From an uncultured Campylobacter sp. (GTDB lineage: Bacteria; Campylobacterota; Campylobacteria; Campylobacterales; Campylobacteraceae), in NCBI RefSeq assembly GCF_938030145.1, contig NZ_CALHGM010000043.1, positions 1 through 64,000 on the forward strand: a DNA stretch of 64,000 bases, in the 5' to 3' direction. Numbering within the stretch: position 1 is the first letter of the stretch; the number at the start of each line of letters is the position of its first letter. Both the position numbers and the translations under genes were made by a program. This document shows positions 26,038 through 34,674 of the stretch, piece by piece. The notes under the pieces were generated by a model that saw nothing but the letters and a program-made list of their open reading frames with translations, was not told where the DNA came from and did no database searches.

Positions 26038-26988
26038 AGCTAGCTGCGTAACTTATAGTTGCGCCTTGCTCACCAGATTGCGCTGCTACAAAGCAAATCC
26101 AAATTTATAAAAATCGGCTTAATCGAAGGTTGCTTTTAAATTTTAAAATTTTGCGGTCGCTTAAAATTTTTTAGAGGCTACGATTACGAAAGAGGCGCAC
26201 TTTATTTTCTATGGGCTGTGGCAGGCGCCCTGTGCGAGGGTTGCTATCGGCAAAGGATAGCGTCACCGCTAAGTGCGAGTGGCACAGGCACCGCGAGATA
26301 TGTATCTAGGAGGGTAGAAATTTCACGGCGTCGTTTGAAGTAAAATTTTAAATCTGCGGGCTTGTGATAGAATTTAAGTCGTAATAATGAAGCATAATTT
26401 AATATCGCTACGAGCTCACCGCTGAAATTTTAAGATTACGTCGCGCAGTGACGAGATTTTGCTCGGTGCAATCCGTACGAAATTTTAAGCCGTAAAGATA
26501 AAGCGGAATTTCTCATACGTGATTTTTTGAGACGAAATTTTAAGTAATGAGTTTGAAGCGGAATTTTAAGGTGCGAGTTAGAGACTATAAACTCGCACCG
26601 CCGATAGAGGATACCGCGTCTTTTTTGCTCTGAGAACTCCTACCGCACGGCAAAGAATTTTGCGCCATTTGCACTACAGCTACGGACCTCGACCACGCAG
26701 TGAGCAAGGCTGCGCTATGCGACTAAGGATGTTGTACTATTTCGCAAGCGATCTTGTAGCGAGATTAGATTATGAGTCTCGGCGTGCGACATAGAAATTT
26801 GTGCGGTGCGATCCGCGTGGGATTACACGGCGCAGATTTTGCGTCCCCTTCTGCACCGCCAAAAATTCTTACTGAGCGGAGTTGCGATCTAGAAATTTTG
26901 CAACGGCACAAAATTGCCTGGCGCGGATTTTGAGCTTGCGCGAAATTTCGCACCGCTAGTATTTGAGAGGCGTAAAATTTTAAATTGC
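26038..26988. other. Non-coding region of nearly 1 kb
   Basis: Contains AAATTT words, a palindrome at 26138-26151 and a stem-rich segment around 26220-26300 (listed separately). Short ORFs are shadow-like. I see no family-like coding sequence. Confidence 0.45.
26229..26288 (+). ncRNA. Possible structured RNA element
   Basis: A closing stem CCTGTGC/GCACAGG (26229-26235 with 26282-26288) encloses a 6-bp hairpin GCTATC/GATAGC with a 7-nt loop and a further CACC-rich arm. The composition differs from the surrounding AAATTT spacer. It does not match SRP RNA, tmRNA, RNase P RNA or a riboswitch that I know. The strand is a guess. Confidence 0.25.
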
Positions 26989-27153
26989 ATGTCGCTTTTA
27001 AATTTTAAACTTATGAAATTTGAGCCGCGCTTACTTTTAAATCCTAAATCACGCGCCGTGTTTGGTGATGAAATTTTAAAATTTTATCACGCCAAGAGCA
27101 GCTCGATTGATTGGCGGGCGCAGCTAAAAAAATTGATTGGCGGGCGCAGCTAA
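26989..27153 (+). CDS. Doubtful small ORF ending in a 26-nt tandem duplication
   Basis: MSLLNFKLMKFEPRLLLNPK... is about 54 residues from the ATG at 26989 and basic. Its frame is changed at the end by two exact 26-nt copies (27106-27131 and 27132-27157). Removing one copy would let the frame continue to about 27195 as ...NKIDKMHQRLKRG. It has no recognised family and may be a decaying gene. Confidence 0.25.
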   Translation: MSLLNFKLMKFEPRLLLNPKSRAVFGDEILKFYHAKSSSIDWRAQLKKLIGGRS

Positions 27154-27157
27154 AAAA
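27106..27157 (+). repeat. 26-nt exact tandem duplication
   Basis: Two adjacent copies of ATTGATTGGCGGGCGCAGCT plus six A. The length is not a multiple of three, so it shifts the reading frame of the overlapping small ORF. Confidence 0.8.
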
Positions 27158-27304
27158 TAAGATAGATAAAATGCATCAGCGCCTGAAGCGGGGCTAAATT
27201 TAAACTGCTGGCTAAATTTTAAAGCGCGGCCTAGACCGCTTGCGGGCGCTCGATCTTGGCTTTAAAATAGTTAAATTTAGCTCTGCGCCCGCGAGACGCT
27301 TCGG

Positions 27305-27523
27305 CTACCTGATTTTTGCGGTGCCGAAGCAAAGTCCGTTTTCGTTGCACTGCATATTTTCGATTTGCGGATCCTCGCTTTCGCCGCAAATTTGGATCAT
27401 CTGATGCGACGCCTCGTCCATTTTAGGCTCGCTGCAATGCGAAACGCCTGGCTTTGGCTGCTCAGAATTGGAGCAAGCGCATACAAACAGCGCTGCGCAG
27501 GCGAACAAGAGGGAATTTTTCAT
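27305..27523 (-). CDS. Small lipoprotein
   Basis: 72 residues: MKNSLLFACAALFVCAC with a lipobox-like FVCAC, then a short Cys-containing domain (HCSEPKMD, QICGESED, MQCNENGLCFG). The even number of Cys in the mature part suggests disulfides in the periplasm. An AAAAGGAT site precedes the ATG. No family recognised. Confidence 0.6.
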   Translation of the reverse strand: MKNSLLFACAALFVCACSNSEQPKPGVSHCSEPKMDEASHQMIQICGESEDPQIENMQCNENGLCFGTAKIR

Positions 27524-27800
27524 TCTGAATCCTTTTAAAAAAATTTTGTAATTTTATCTTTACAAAACTGAAATTTTACGGAATTTAAAGCGTTTCGGAT
27601 AAATTTAATGTATCTGCATCTGCAAATATAAATTTTCTAAATTTTGCGTTAGATACGAAGAGGCGGCGTACGAGGCGAGATTAAAAATTTAATATTTGCG
27701 GGCGAGCTTTAAGACGCAGCCCAAATCGTTTTATGGAAAGATAAGATTAAAGGTGCACTTAATCTTATCTATTGTTTTAAAATTTTTTACCGAAAGCCGC

Positions 27801-27806
27801 TAGAAT
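27801..27806 (+). promoter_or_regulatory. -10-like box for the gene at 27838
   Basis: TAGAAT 32 nt upstream of the ATG, followed by AAGGAG for translation. Confidence 0.4.
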
Positions 27807-27837
27807 TGCGCCCTTTAAATCAAAATAAGGAGAAAAC

Positions 27838-28443
27838 ATGGCAATGACGAATTACATGGAACTTTTGATGGCAAATCAGCCGTGGAATTTGATTTTATTT
27901 ATGGCGGTGCCGATGGGCTTAGCAGAAGCGATAGTAGCGAGCGAATTTTTTAGCTTGTACCGCGCGAAGGAGGGCTCTTTGGCACTAAAAATCAATAAAT
28001 GCCTTAGCATCATTCTCGGCGCTTATTTTACGATATTAATCATTTACGTAGCGGTTAAAATTTTGCCCGTCATTCATTTACGTGGCGCTGCGGACGCCTT
28101 AGCTTTGGCGGCATACGTAGCGGCGGCGCTGCCTGCGCTGGTGCTGCTACTTTTGGAGCTCGGAGTTATCGCAAAAGGAGCGGAATTTAGAGCTAGGCTT
28201 AAATTTCATTTCTTGGCGCTGATTGTATTTTTGGTGCTAGGACACGTCGCGATGATTTTTGGAATGACCGATCCAGGTGCGAGTGGCATGGAACATTCTA
28301 TGATGGATCATGGCTCGATGAGTGGGATGAGCCACGATATGGGTTCGATGGAGGGGATGGATCATTCGCATATGAATCATGGCTCGATGGAGAACATGGA
28401 TCACGGCGGCATGGATCACTCAAAGATGGAGCATTCACATTAA
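27838..28443 (+). CDS. Four-helix membrane protein with Met/His-rich tail
   Basis: 201 residues. About four membrane helices lie in residues 15-142 (LILFMAVPMGLAEAIVA, IILGAYFTILIIYVAV, ALAAYVAAALPALVLLLLELG, FLALIVFLVLGHVAMIFGM). A 55-residue tail follows, made almost only of His, Met, Gly, Ser and Asp (HGSM, MDHS, MDHGGMDH). Such Met/His tails bind Cu(I) or Ag(I) in copper-handling proteins, which suggests a periplasmic copper-binding role. It could be the DUF6803-type family; I am not certain of the name. Its neighbours, the copper-dependent mcc locus, fit. Confidence 0.6.
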   Translation: MAMTNYMELLMANQPWNLILFMAVPMGLAEAIVASEFFSLYRAKEGSLALKINKCLSIILGAYFTILIIYVAVKILPVIHLRGAADALALAAYVAAALPALVLLLLELGVIAKGAEFRARLKFHFLALIVFLVLGHVAMIFGMTDPGASGMEHSMMDHGSMSGMSHDMGSMEGMDHSHMNHGSMENMDHGGMDHSKMEHSH

Positions 28444-28691
28444 CTTTAGTATGCCCGGCTTGGGCTAAATTTTAAAATTCTATCCCGCCGAGCTGTGGAG
28501 TTGATAGATCTTTATGATTTGATTGCCTTTGTCTGTGAAATGCATATGCAAGCACCTCTCAAATAAAATTTTACTGCCTTTCATATGCCGCCTGCAAGGC
28601 GGTAAAATTTAATATCAAGCTTATCGCCCCACCTTTTTACGTTCTTGTGATCTTTTAAGCCGACTTATGCAGGCGCAAAGCTCGCACATAG

Positions 28692-28740
28692 GCGGTTTGA
28701 GGTTTAAATTTGCGTGCAAACCGCTTTGGTATATTTTTTA
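28692..28740 (+). terminator. Possible terminator before mccR
   Basis: Stem GCGGTTTG/CAAACCGC (28692-28699 with 28717-28724), 17-nt loop, then a T-rich run to 28740. It separates the membrane-protein gene from the mcc locus. The long loop weakens it. Confidence 0.45.
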
Positions 28741-28763
28741 ACGTTAGTTTAATGCTAAATTTA

Positions 28764-28769
28764 TATAAT
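28764..28769 (+). promoter_or_regulatory. -10 box for mccRS
   Basis: TATAAT 66 nt upstream of the mccR start in a very AT-rich stretch. Confidence 0.45.
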
Positions 28770-28834
28770 TTAAGCGAGTTATATTTAAGAGATGATTAAG
28801 AATGAAATGCGCTAAGCTTGGAGGCGGATAGAGT

Positions 28835-29524
28835 ATGCAAGATTACGAATTATTGGACGTTTTGTCCAATAAAAGGGTTCTTTGCCTAGAGGACGAGCCC
28901 GGGATTTTAAAAAATATAACCGAATCGCTACAGCTGTTTTTCGGCGAAGTAGTGGGGGTTAAGGACGGGCTGGAGGCGCTTGATGAGGCGATGAGCGGCT
29001 CGTACGACGCGCTGGTTTTTGATATCGGCGTGCCGCATATGGACGGGCTAGAGGTCGTTAAAAAGATCCGAGCTGCCGGCATCGGCGTGCCGATCGTGAT
29101 CCTTTCGAGCCATACCGAGCAGGAGTATCTGTGGCGGGCGGTGGAGCTTAAGATCACTAGGTATCTGCCTAAGCCGTACGACAAAAACGCCTTTATAAAG
29201 GCGCTGCAAGACGTCGCTGCGGAGCTGATAAATCACGCGCCGATATTTAGCATAAGCAGTGAGTTGAAGTATGATTTTGCCAAAAAGATCATCTACGTCA
29301 AAGACAGCGCCTGTCATCTTTCCAAAAGCGAGAGCAAGCTTTTGGAGTACTTCTTAGCGCGCAAAAATCAAACCGTAACCTACGAGCAGCTATTCGACTA
29401 TATGTGGGAGTTCGAGCAGCCCAGCAAGGAGGCGATCAAGGCGATCGTCAAAGAGCTACGCCGCAAGATAGGCAAGGACGTGATCAAAAATTTATATGCG
29501 GTAGGGTATCTCTTTGAAGTATAA
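28835..29524 (+). CDS. mccR: OmpR-family response regulator (MccR-like)
   Basis: 229-residue DNA-binding regulator. The receiver domain covers residues 14-130 with phospho-acceptor Asp63 (VFDIGVP), acidic pair LEDEP, and Lys in LPKPYD. A winged-helix domain follows (LSKSESKLLEYFL, KAIVKELRRKIG, VGYLFEV). It overlaps the kinase gene by 11 nt. In Wolinella a two-component pair adjoins the sulfite reductase cluster and controls it, so the same target is inferred here. Confidence 0.88.
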   Translation: MQDYELLDVLSNKRVLCLEDEPGILKNITESLQLFFGEVVGVKDGLEALDEAMSGSYDALVFDIGVPHMDGLEVVKKIRAAGIGVPIVILSSHTEQEYLWRAVELKITRYLPKPYDKNAFIKALQDVAAELINHAPIFSISSELKYDFAKKIIYVKDSACHLSKSESKLLEYFLARKNQTVTYEQLFDYMWEFEQPSKEAIKAIVKELRRKIGKDVIKNLYAVGYLFEV

Positions 29525-30932
29525 ATTTAAATTTATCGTAGCGCTTTTCGTGCTGCTATATATCGTAATTACGGCTTTGGTTTTTAACTTCTACCGCGAG
29601 CTTGCGCTAAAAGACACGAGGCGCGAGGCGTTTTATATCCTAGATACGATGAATGCGGTGCGCGATTACGTATCGACCGTGCAGCGCCCGTTAATAAACG
29701 AACTTAAGGAAAAAAAGCTTCTGAGTGAGGATTTTTTCGATCCGAGGCTGATGTCCTCGACCTACATAACGCGCGAAATTTATAAAATTCAGCTCGCCAA
29801 AAATCACATTAACTACGACTACAAGCTCGTCGCTACCGATCCGCTCAATCCCGAGCACGAGGGAAGTGAGTTTGAGAATGAAATTTTAGAGGGCTTTAAA
29901 GAAAACAGATATAAAGAATACTCCAAGATCGTCTACGATAAAGGTGGCGCCTCGTATCTTTTGAGCCTGCCGATAACAAACTCCCAGCCTTCGTGCACTG
30001 AGTGCCACAGCATCAACGCAGCACCTAAAAAGATGCAAGAGCTCTACGGCTATGTGGGGAATTTCAAAGGCGGTCTAGGCGATACGATCGCGATGATAAG
30101 CTTTAAAATTCCGATAAAAAGCATTCTGCTCTATCACACCAAAGAGTTTGTCGTTAGCGGCCTAAGCTTGCTTGTGGTGTTTTTGATCTGTATATTTTGT
30201 ATCTATAAAATTCACAAAAAAAACGCGACTTTAAAGATGCAAACGCAGCTTTTACTGATAAATCAAAGCCGCCTCGCGCTCATGGGCGAGATGATCGGCA
30301 ATATCTCGCACCAGTGGCGCCAGCCGCTATCTCAGATTAGCTCCACGCTCATAAATTTAGAGCTTTACAACGAACGGGGCAAGCTCTCAAAAGAAAGGCT
30401 CGAGGGCGGCATAAAAGACGCGGGCGAGCAGGTGAAATTTATGAGCGATACGATCGAGGATTTTAAAAATTTCTTCAATCCGAATATGCCGAAGAGGGAA
30501 TTTAGCGCCGGCGAAGCGATAGAGCAGGCGCGTAAAATTTTAAACGCCTCGCTTAAGAAGCACGTCATCGACATAAGCGTGCAGGTAGAGGAAAATTTCA
30601 CCCTTTACGGCAACGTAAACGAGCTCATCCAGGTGCTAATAAACATCATAAACAACGCAAAGGAGGCGTTTTTAGACGTACCGCTTAAACGGCGTGAAAT
30701 TAAAATTTGCTCGTTTTTAAAGCAGGGCGAGCGGGTAATCACGATCGAAAATAACGCAAGCCGCATCGATGAAGCGCAGCTAGATAAAATTTTTGAGCCG
30801 CACTTTACTACAAAGCAGCAGGGCAGCGGGCTCGGACTATATATGAGCAAGATGATAATCGAAAAAAACGGGGGGAGCATAAGCGCTGCGAATTCCGACG
30901 AAGGCGCGATATTTACGATCTCTTTTCGTTAA
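29514..30932 (+). CDS. mccS: Sensor histidine kinase with haem c motif in its sensor domain (MccS-like)
   Basis: 472 residues. It has an N-terminal membrane helix (FIVALFVLLYIVITALVFNF), a periplasmic sensor domain of the DUF3365/Tll0287-like type, a second helix near 220 (VSGLSLLVVFLICIFCIYKI), then HisKA with His266 (NISHQWRQPL) and an ATPase domain (NIINNAKEA, GSGLGLYMS). The sensor domain holds CTECH at residues 161-165, a covalent haem c site facing the periplasm. That suggests sensing of sulfite, redox state or a gas through haem. It ends 104 nt before mccA. Confidence 0.88.
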   Translation: MKYKFKFIVALFVLLYIVITALVFNFYRELALKDTRREAFYILDTMNAVRDYVSTVQRPLINELKEKKLLSEDFFDPRLMSSTYITREIYKIQLAKNHINYDYKLVATDPLNPEHEGSEFENEILEGFKENRYKEYSKIVYDKGGASYLLSLPITNSQPSCTECHSINAAPKKMQELYGYVGNFKGGLGDTIAMISFKIPIKSILLYHTKEFVVSGLSLLVVFLICIFCIYKIHKKNATLKMQTQLLLINQSRLALMGEMIGNISHQWRQPLSQISSTLINLELYNERGKLSKERLEGGIKDAGEQVKFMSDTIEDFKNFFNPNMPKREFSAGEAIEQARKILNASLKKHVIDISVQVEENFTLYGNVNELIQVLINIINNAKEAFLDVPLKRREIKICSFLKQGERVITIENNASRIDEAQLDKIFEPHFTTKQQGSGLGLYMSKMIIEKNGGSISAANSDEGAIFTISFR

Positions 30933-31036
30933 ATTTAGATTTCATTAAATTTCTCCCTTTTTCACCCTTTTTTGTTGATATTATTTCGAGCGTAGAACTT
31001 TGCTAATTTAAAATTTCGATTTTCAAAGGAGGAGCC

Positions 31037-33112
31037 ATGAAAAAATGGAATAAGATGCTACTAGGCGCGCTAGCCTGTATTAGCATTTTTGCCGCAGGAG
31101 CCTGTGCTGATGAAGGCATGGGGCATGAGATGGAAATGTCGCAAAAATCGCGAGATGTCATCGCAAATCCTAAGGGCACGTTGCAAAGCAGAGGCGTCAT
31201 ATCCTTGCAGGACTACGTCGTAGAAGAGCGAGAGATGTATGACTGGCTATTTAAAAATCACCCGATTTTTACCAAATACGGCGGTAAGACGGTTGGTAAG
31301 ATGGATGTTCACGACCGAGGTTTGGAGTGGCTTGCGGAAGGGCATGGATTTGACTTTTCAAAGGCTAGCAAAAGAGACGACGGCAAGGGCTATAGCTCTA
31401 TGATGTATAGAATCCCTGCGGGCTCTTCTTTGCAATTTCCGAATAAATTCATAGGTCCTGAAAAATGCGGCGAGTGCCACCCTGCGCAGTATGAGACATG
31501 GAGCAGATCGCGCCACGCCACTACTATCCGCTTCCCGGGCGAGCACCCGGAGGTTAATAACAACCTAACTGATCCGGTATTTAGCCCGGATACGGCGTCG
31601 ATCCTTCCAAAAGGTATTACCCCTGACGTAATTTATGCGACCGTCGGACATCTAAGGACAAAATTTGGCTACGTAGATGCATGGCTTCTACGCGGAACCT
31701 ATCACGTAGAGGGCGGCTTGCTAAGAGATGGTACCGGTCAAATCGTAGCCGGCGGCAACCAATTCCAAAGGACTTGGGCGTTAAATTTAGACGATGAGAC
31801 GGTCAAAAAGATTAAAAAGATCGTTCCGGAATTCCCAGGCACGCTTGAGGAATACGGAGATAACGGCGGTTACGTAAGAGGTCTTGCGTCATATGCTGCG
31901 AAATACAAAAAATCGATGTTTTTCCAAGCAAACAGCTCGTATTGCGAAGTCTGCCACCCATTCAAATTCGATTTTAAAACTAAAAAAGAATTCTATGCTG
32001 CTTTGGGTAATGCAAAAGAGCTTCAAAAGCACACTATCTCCAAAGGTATCACCTGTGAAGAGTGTCATGGAGCGGGCGGTCACCTTGACGGCGCTACAAA
32101 TTTTAGAACCTCAAACTGCGAACGCTGCCACCAAAGATTTAACTATAGCCCTGATTTAGCTCGTGCTAATCCGCTAAACAACGGAAATCCCGATCTATCT
32201 CTTAGCTCTAAATTTAAATCTATGGGACCAGGATGTGGCTCTGAGGGCTCTCAATCTTACTTTACCGCTCACTACGAGAAGGGTATGCGCTGCGTAACCT
32301 GCCACGATCCGCATGATAATACCGGACCGGTAGTTGGCGACAAGACCGTAAAGGGCGTAAATTATAACTCCGAGCAGGGCTATTTGAGTGCGTTTTATAC
32401 AAAGCCTAAGATCACAAAAGAGTGCAAAGATTGCCACCAAGAGCAAGCCTACATCGCTGCAAGAGCTGATACGCATAAAGACAACACCTGCGCATCTTGC
32501 CACATGCCGTTTATGATGAGCTGCGAGAACTTCTATGCTATTCAGTTTCAAGACAACGCGGGATTCGATACTCAAAGAAGATCGCACATCTGGAAGATCG
32601 ACATCGACCCTGCTAGAAAATCTCTAGTCGCAGGCGATGCCGCCAAAGGTCCAAGAGATGCGAAAGATTGGCACTTCCAAAGAAATAAAGATGGACGAAA
32701 TTTCGTCGATCTTATGTGGTCGTGCGCCAGAACCTCGTGGGCGGATAAAGATATGCAAGATACCAAAGGCTGCCACAGCCCTGTCGTTTCCGAGCTAAAA
32801 GAGACACTTCACTTCAAGAACCAAAAGCAGGTTTACGATGAGGTTATGGGCTGGCAAACTCCGATTAAGAGCGACTTCTCGCAAGTTAAGATCGGTATTC
32901 AAGGAATTTACTCTATCCTTGAGACTAAAAAGCTTAACTCTAGCGATAAAACTCGCGTTTACGAGCTAATAGAAAAAGCTCAAGACACCGTCGATCTTAT
33001 CGAAAAAGACGGCTCATGGGGAATGCATGGCTTTAAATATACTAAGCAAAGGCTAGAGGCCGCTAAAGAGTATATTAAAGAGGCTCAAAGAATTTTAAAT
33101 AATAATTTATAA
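31037..33112 (+). CDS. mccA: Octahaem cytochrome c sulfite reductase MccA
   Basis: Periplasmic terminal reductase that takes sulfite to sulfide with six electrons. The 691-residue precursor has a signal peptide (to CADEG, residue 25) and seven CXXCH sites at Cys144, 303, 340, 361, 419, 463 and 485. The eighth is the special CX15CH (Cys563, Cys579-His580) that is unique to this family and needs its own haem lyase. MccA enzymes use a haem-copper active site; candidate Cu-ligand cysteines are present (ANSSYCEVCH, GPGCGSEG). AAAGGAGGAGCC precedes the ATG. An intercistronic hairpin and the complete maturation set follow. Confidence 0.95.
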   Translation: MKKWNKMLLGALACISIFAAGACADEGMGHEMEMSQKSRDVIANPKGTLQSRGVISLQDYVVEEREMYDWLFKNHPIFTKYGGKTVGKMDVHDRGLEWLAEGHGFDFSKASKRDDGKGYSSMMYRIPAGSSLQFPNKFIGPEKCGECHPAQYETWSRSRHATTIRFPGEHPEVNNNLTDPVFSPDTASILPKGITPDVIYATVGHLRTKFGYVDAWLLRGTYHVEGGLLRDGTGQIVAGGNQFQRTWALNLDDETVKKIKKIVPEFPGTLEEYGDNGGYVRGLASYAAKYKKSMFFQANSSYCEVCHPFKFDFKTKKEFYAALGNAKELQKHTISKGITCEECHGAGGHLDGATNFRTSNCERCHQRFNYSPDLARANPLNNGNPDLSLSSKFKSMGPGCGSEGSQSYFTAHYEKGMRCVTCHDPHDNTGPVVGDKTVKGVNYNSEQGYLSAFYTKPKITKECKDCHQEQAYIAARADTHKDNTCASCHMPFMMSCENFYAIQFQDNAGFDTQRRSHIWKIDIDPARKSLVAGDAAKGPRDAKDWHFQRNKDGRNFVDLMWSCARTSWADKDMQDTKGCHSPVVSELKETLHFKNQKQVYDEVMGWQTPIKSDFSQVKIGIQGIYSILETKKLNSSDKTRVYELIEKAQDTVDLIEKDGSWGMHGFKYTKQRLEAAKEYIKEAQRILNNNL

Positions 33113-33115
33113 TTC

Positions 33116-33147
33116 TTTCGGGGTCGCGTAAGCTCGCGGCCCCGAAA
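33116..33147 (+). terminator. Intercistronic hairpin between mccA and mccB
   Basis: A 13-bp stem from TTTCGGGGTCGCG and CGCGGCCCCGAAA (one G-T pair) with a 6-nt loop, just after the mccA stop. It is followed by AAATTT, not poly-T. It likely protects the abundant mccA mRNA or reduces downstream transcription. Confidence 0.65.
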
Positions 33148-33163
33148 TTTAAAAGGCAAATGT

Positions 33164-33937
33164 ATGCAAAAAAGACTAAAAATTTTCTTGCCTATCGTTT
33201 TGGCAAGCTGCGCGTTGGGCGCGAATTTAACTACGCAAGAACAAAAAGAATCTTATAGCATCGGAGCTTCCACCGGAAGCTATGTTTCAAACCAGCTGCA
33301 TTCACAAGCCGCGTTAGGTGTCAAATACGACTTAGATGCGGTGATAGAGGGGTTTTTGGACGCTCTTAAAAAGCAGCAGAAGCTAAAAGATGAGGAAATT
33401 ATTGCACTTTTGAATCAAAGAGCCGATAAGCTAAATAAGATCGTAGAAACAAATTCCAAAGCGGAGCTTGATAAAAATTTAAAAGCAGGCAAGGAATTTA
33501 TGGCGAAAAATGCCAAAAATCCGGACGTTAAAACCACAAAATCCGGTCTTCAATATGAAATTCTAAAGCTAGGTATGGGCGAAAAGCCAAAGCCTGAGAG
33601 CGTAGTGGTGATGAACTACAAGGCGTATTTGACGAACGGTAGCGTATTTGACGATACTTTCGCATCTAAAATTCCGGCGCATCTTTCTATGATAGGCTTA
33701 ATCGACGGATTGCGCGAGGGGCTGCTTTTGATGAATACAGGCTCGAAATATAAATTTACAATCCCTAGTAATTTAGCCTACGGCAACGTGGACGTAGATA
33801 GAATTCCTGCGGGTTCTGTGGTGATTTTTGAAGCCGAACTACTAAAGGTTCTAAAGCCCGGCGAGCTTGCCGAAGCGGCGAAAAAGCTTAGCGAGAGCGA
33901 GGCTAAAAGCTTTCACGACGCGAATAAAACAAAGTAG
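33164..33937 (+). CDS. mccB: FKBP-type peptidyl-prolyl isomerase (MccB)
   Basis: Periplasmic 257-residue folding helper. It has a signal peptide, an FkpA-type N-terminal helical dimerisation domain (residues 25-115, KESYSIGASTGSYVSNQL), then an FKBP domain (residues 120-240) with KTTKSGLQYEILK, YKAYLTNGSVFDDTF, and IPSNLAYGN. In the Wolinella cluster the same position holds a PPIase needed for sulfite respiration. Substrate is presumably MccA. Confidence 0.9.
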   Translation: MQKRLKIFLPIVLASCALGANLTTQEQKESYSIGASTGSYVSNQLHSQAALGVKYDLDAVIEGFLDALKKQQKLKDEEIIALLNQRADKLNKIVETNSKAELDKNLKAGKEFMAKNAKNPDVKTTKSGLQYEILKLGMGEKPKPESVVVMNYKAYLTNGSVFDDTFASKIPAHLSMIGLIDGLREGLLLMNTGSKYKFTIPSNLAYGNVDVDRIPAGSVVIFEAELLKVLKPGELAEAAKKLSESEAKSFHDANKTK

Positions 33938-33965
33938 TTTTGCTTAAATTTAGTCGGAGGAGAAT

Positions 33966-34673
33966 ATGCAAAAGCAAAGAAGAAATTTTATAAAATCCGC
34001 CGCACTCGGCTCTTTAGGGCTTGGCGCAATCGCCTCAAGCTTACTCGCACAAAATAGCGCGGATAAAAGCGCGCAAGACGCAAATGCAAGCGCCGAAAAG
34101 CAAGAGCCGAAAAAGCCGCACTACGGCATGATATTCGATCAGAACAAATGCGTGGGCTGCACCGACTGCGAGATCGCCTGTAAAAAGGTAAATTCGGTTC
34201 CGAAAGGCCAAATGAGGCTTTTTATCCAGGACAAAACAGATCCGCTAAATTTGAAAGAAAAGCGCTATGTTAGAGTATCTTGCCAGCAGTGCGAGGACGC
34301 GCCGTGCGTGAATGTCTGCCCGACGAAAGCCTGCCACAAGGACGAAAAAACCGGCATCACGACGATGAACACCGACGACTGCATCGCCTGTAAATATTGC
34401 ATCGTGGCCTGTCCTTATGACGTGCGCTTTATAAATCACGAAACCAAAGCCGCAGAGAGCTGTAACTTCTGCTTGGATACGAATTTAAAAGACGGCCACG
34501 AGCCTGCCTGCATCGAGGCGTGCAGATACGAGGCGATCGTGTTCGGCGATCTAAACGACGAAGGCTCGCACATCAGCAAGCTACTTCGCGTAAAAGATAG
34601 CCTGCGCATGCATCCTGAGTGTGGTACGAAGCCGAGCCTGCGCTATATTTCTGCGGTAAAACTGGGGGTGTGA
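33966..34673 (+). CDS. mccC: Four-cluster ferredoxin subunit (MccC)
   Basis: 235-residue periplasmic iron-sulfur protein with a Tat signal (QRRNFIKSAALGSLGLGAI) and four [4Fe-4S] sites: CVGCTDCEIAC, CQQCEDAPCVNVCP, CIACKYCIVACP, and CNFCLD...CIEAC. It is an NrfC/PsrB type. Its partner MccD is encoded 1 nt later, and together they oxidise menaquinol and pass electrons to MccA. Confidence 0.92.
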   Translation: MQKQRRNFIKSAALGSLGLGAIASSLLAQNSADKSAQDANASAEKQEPKKPHYGMIFDQNKCVGCTDCEIACKKVNSVPKGQMRLFIQDKTDPLNLKEKRYVRVSCQQCEDAPCVNVCPTKACHKDEKTGITTMNTDDCIACKYCIVACPYDVRFINHETKAAESCNFCLDTNLKDGHEPACIEACRYEAIVFGDLNDEGSHISKLLRVKDSLRMHPECGTKPSLRYISAVKLGV

Positions 34674-34674
34674 T

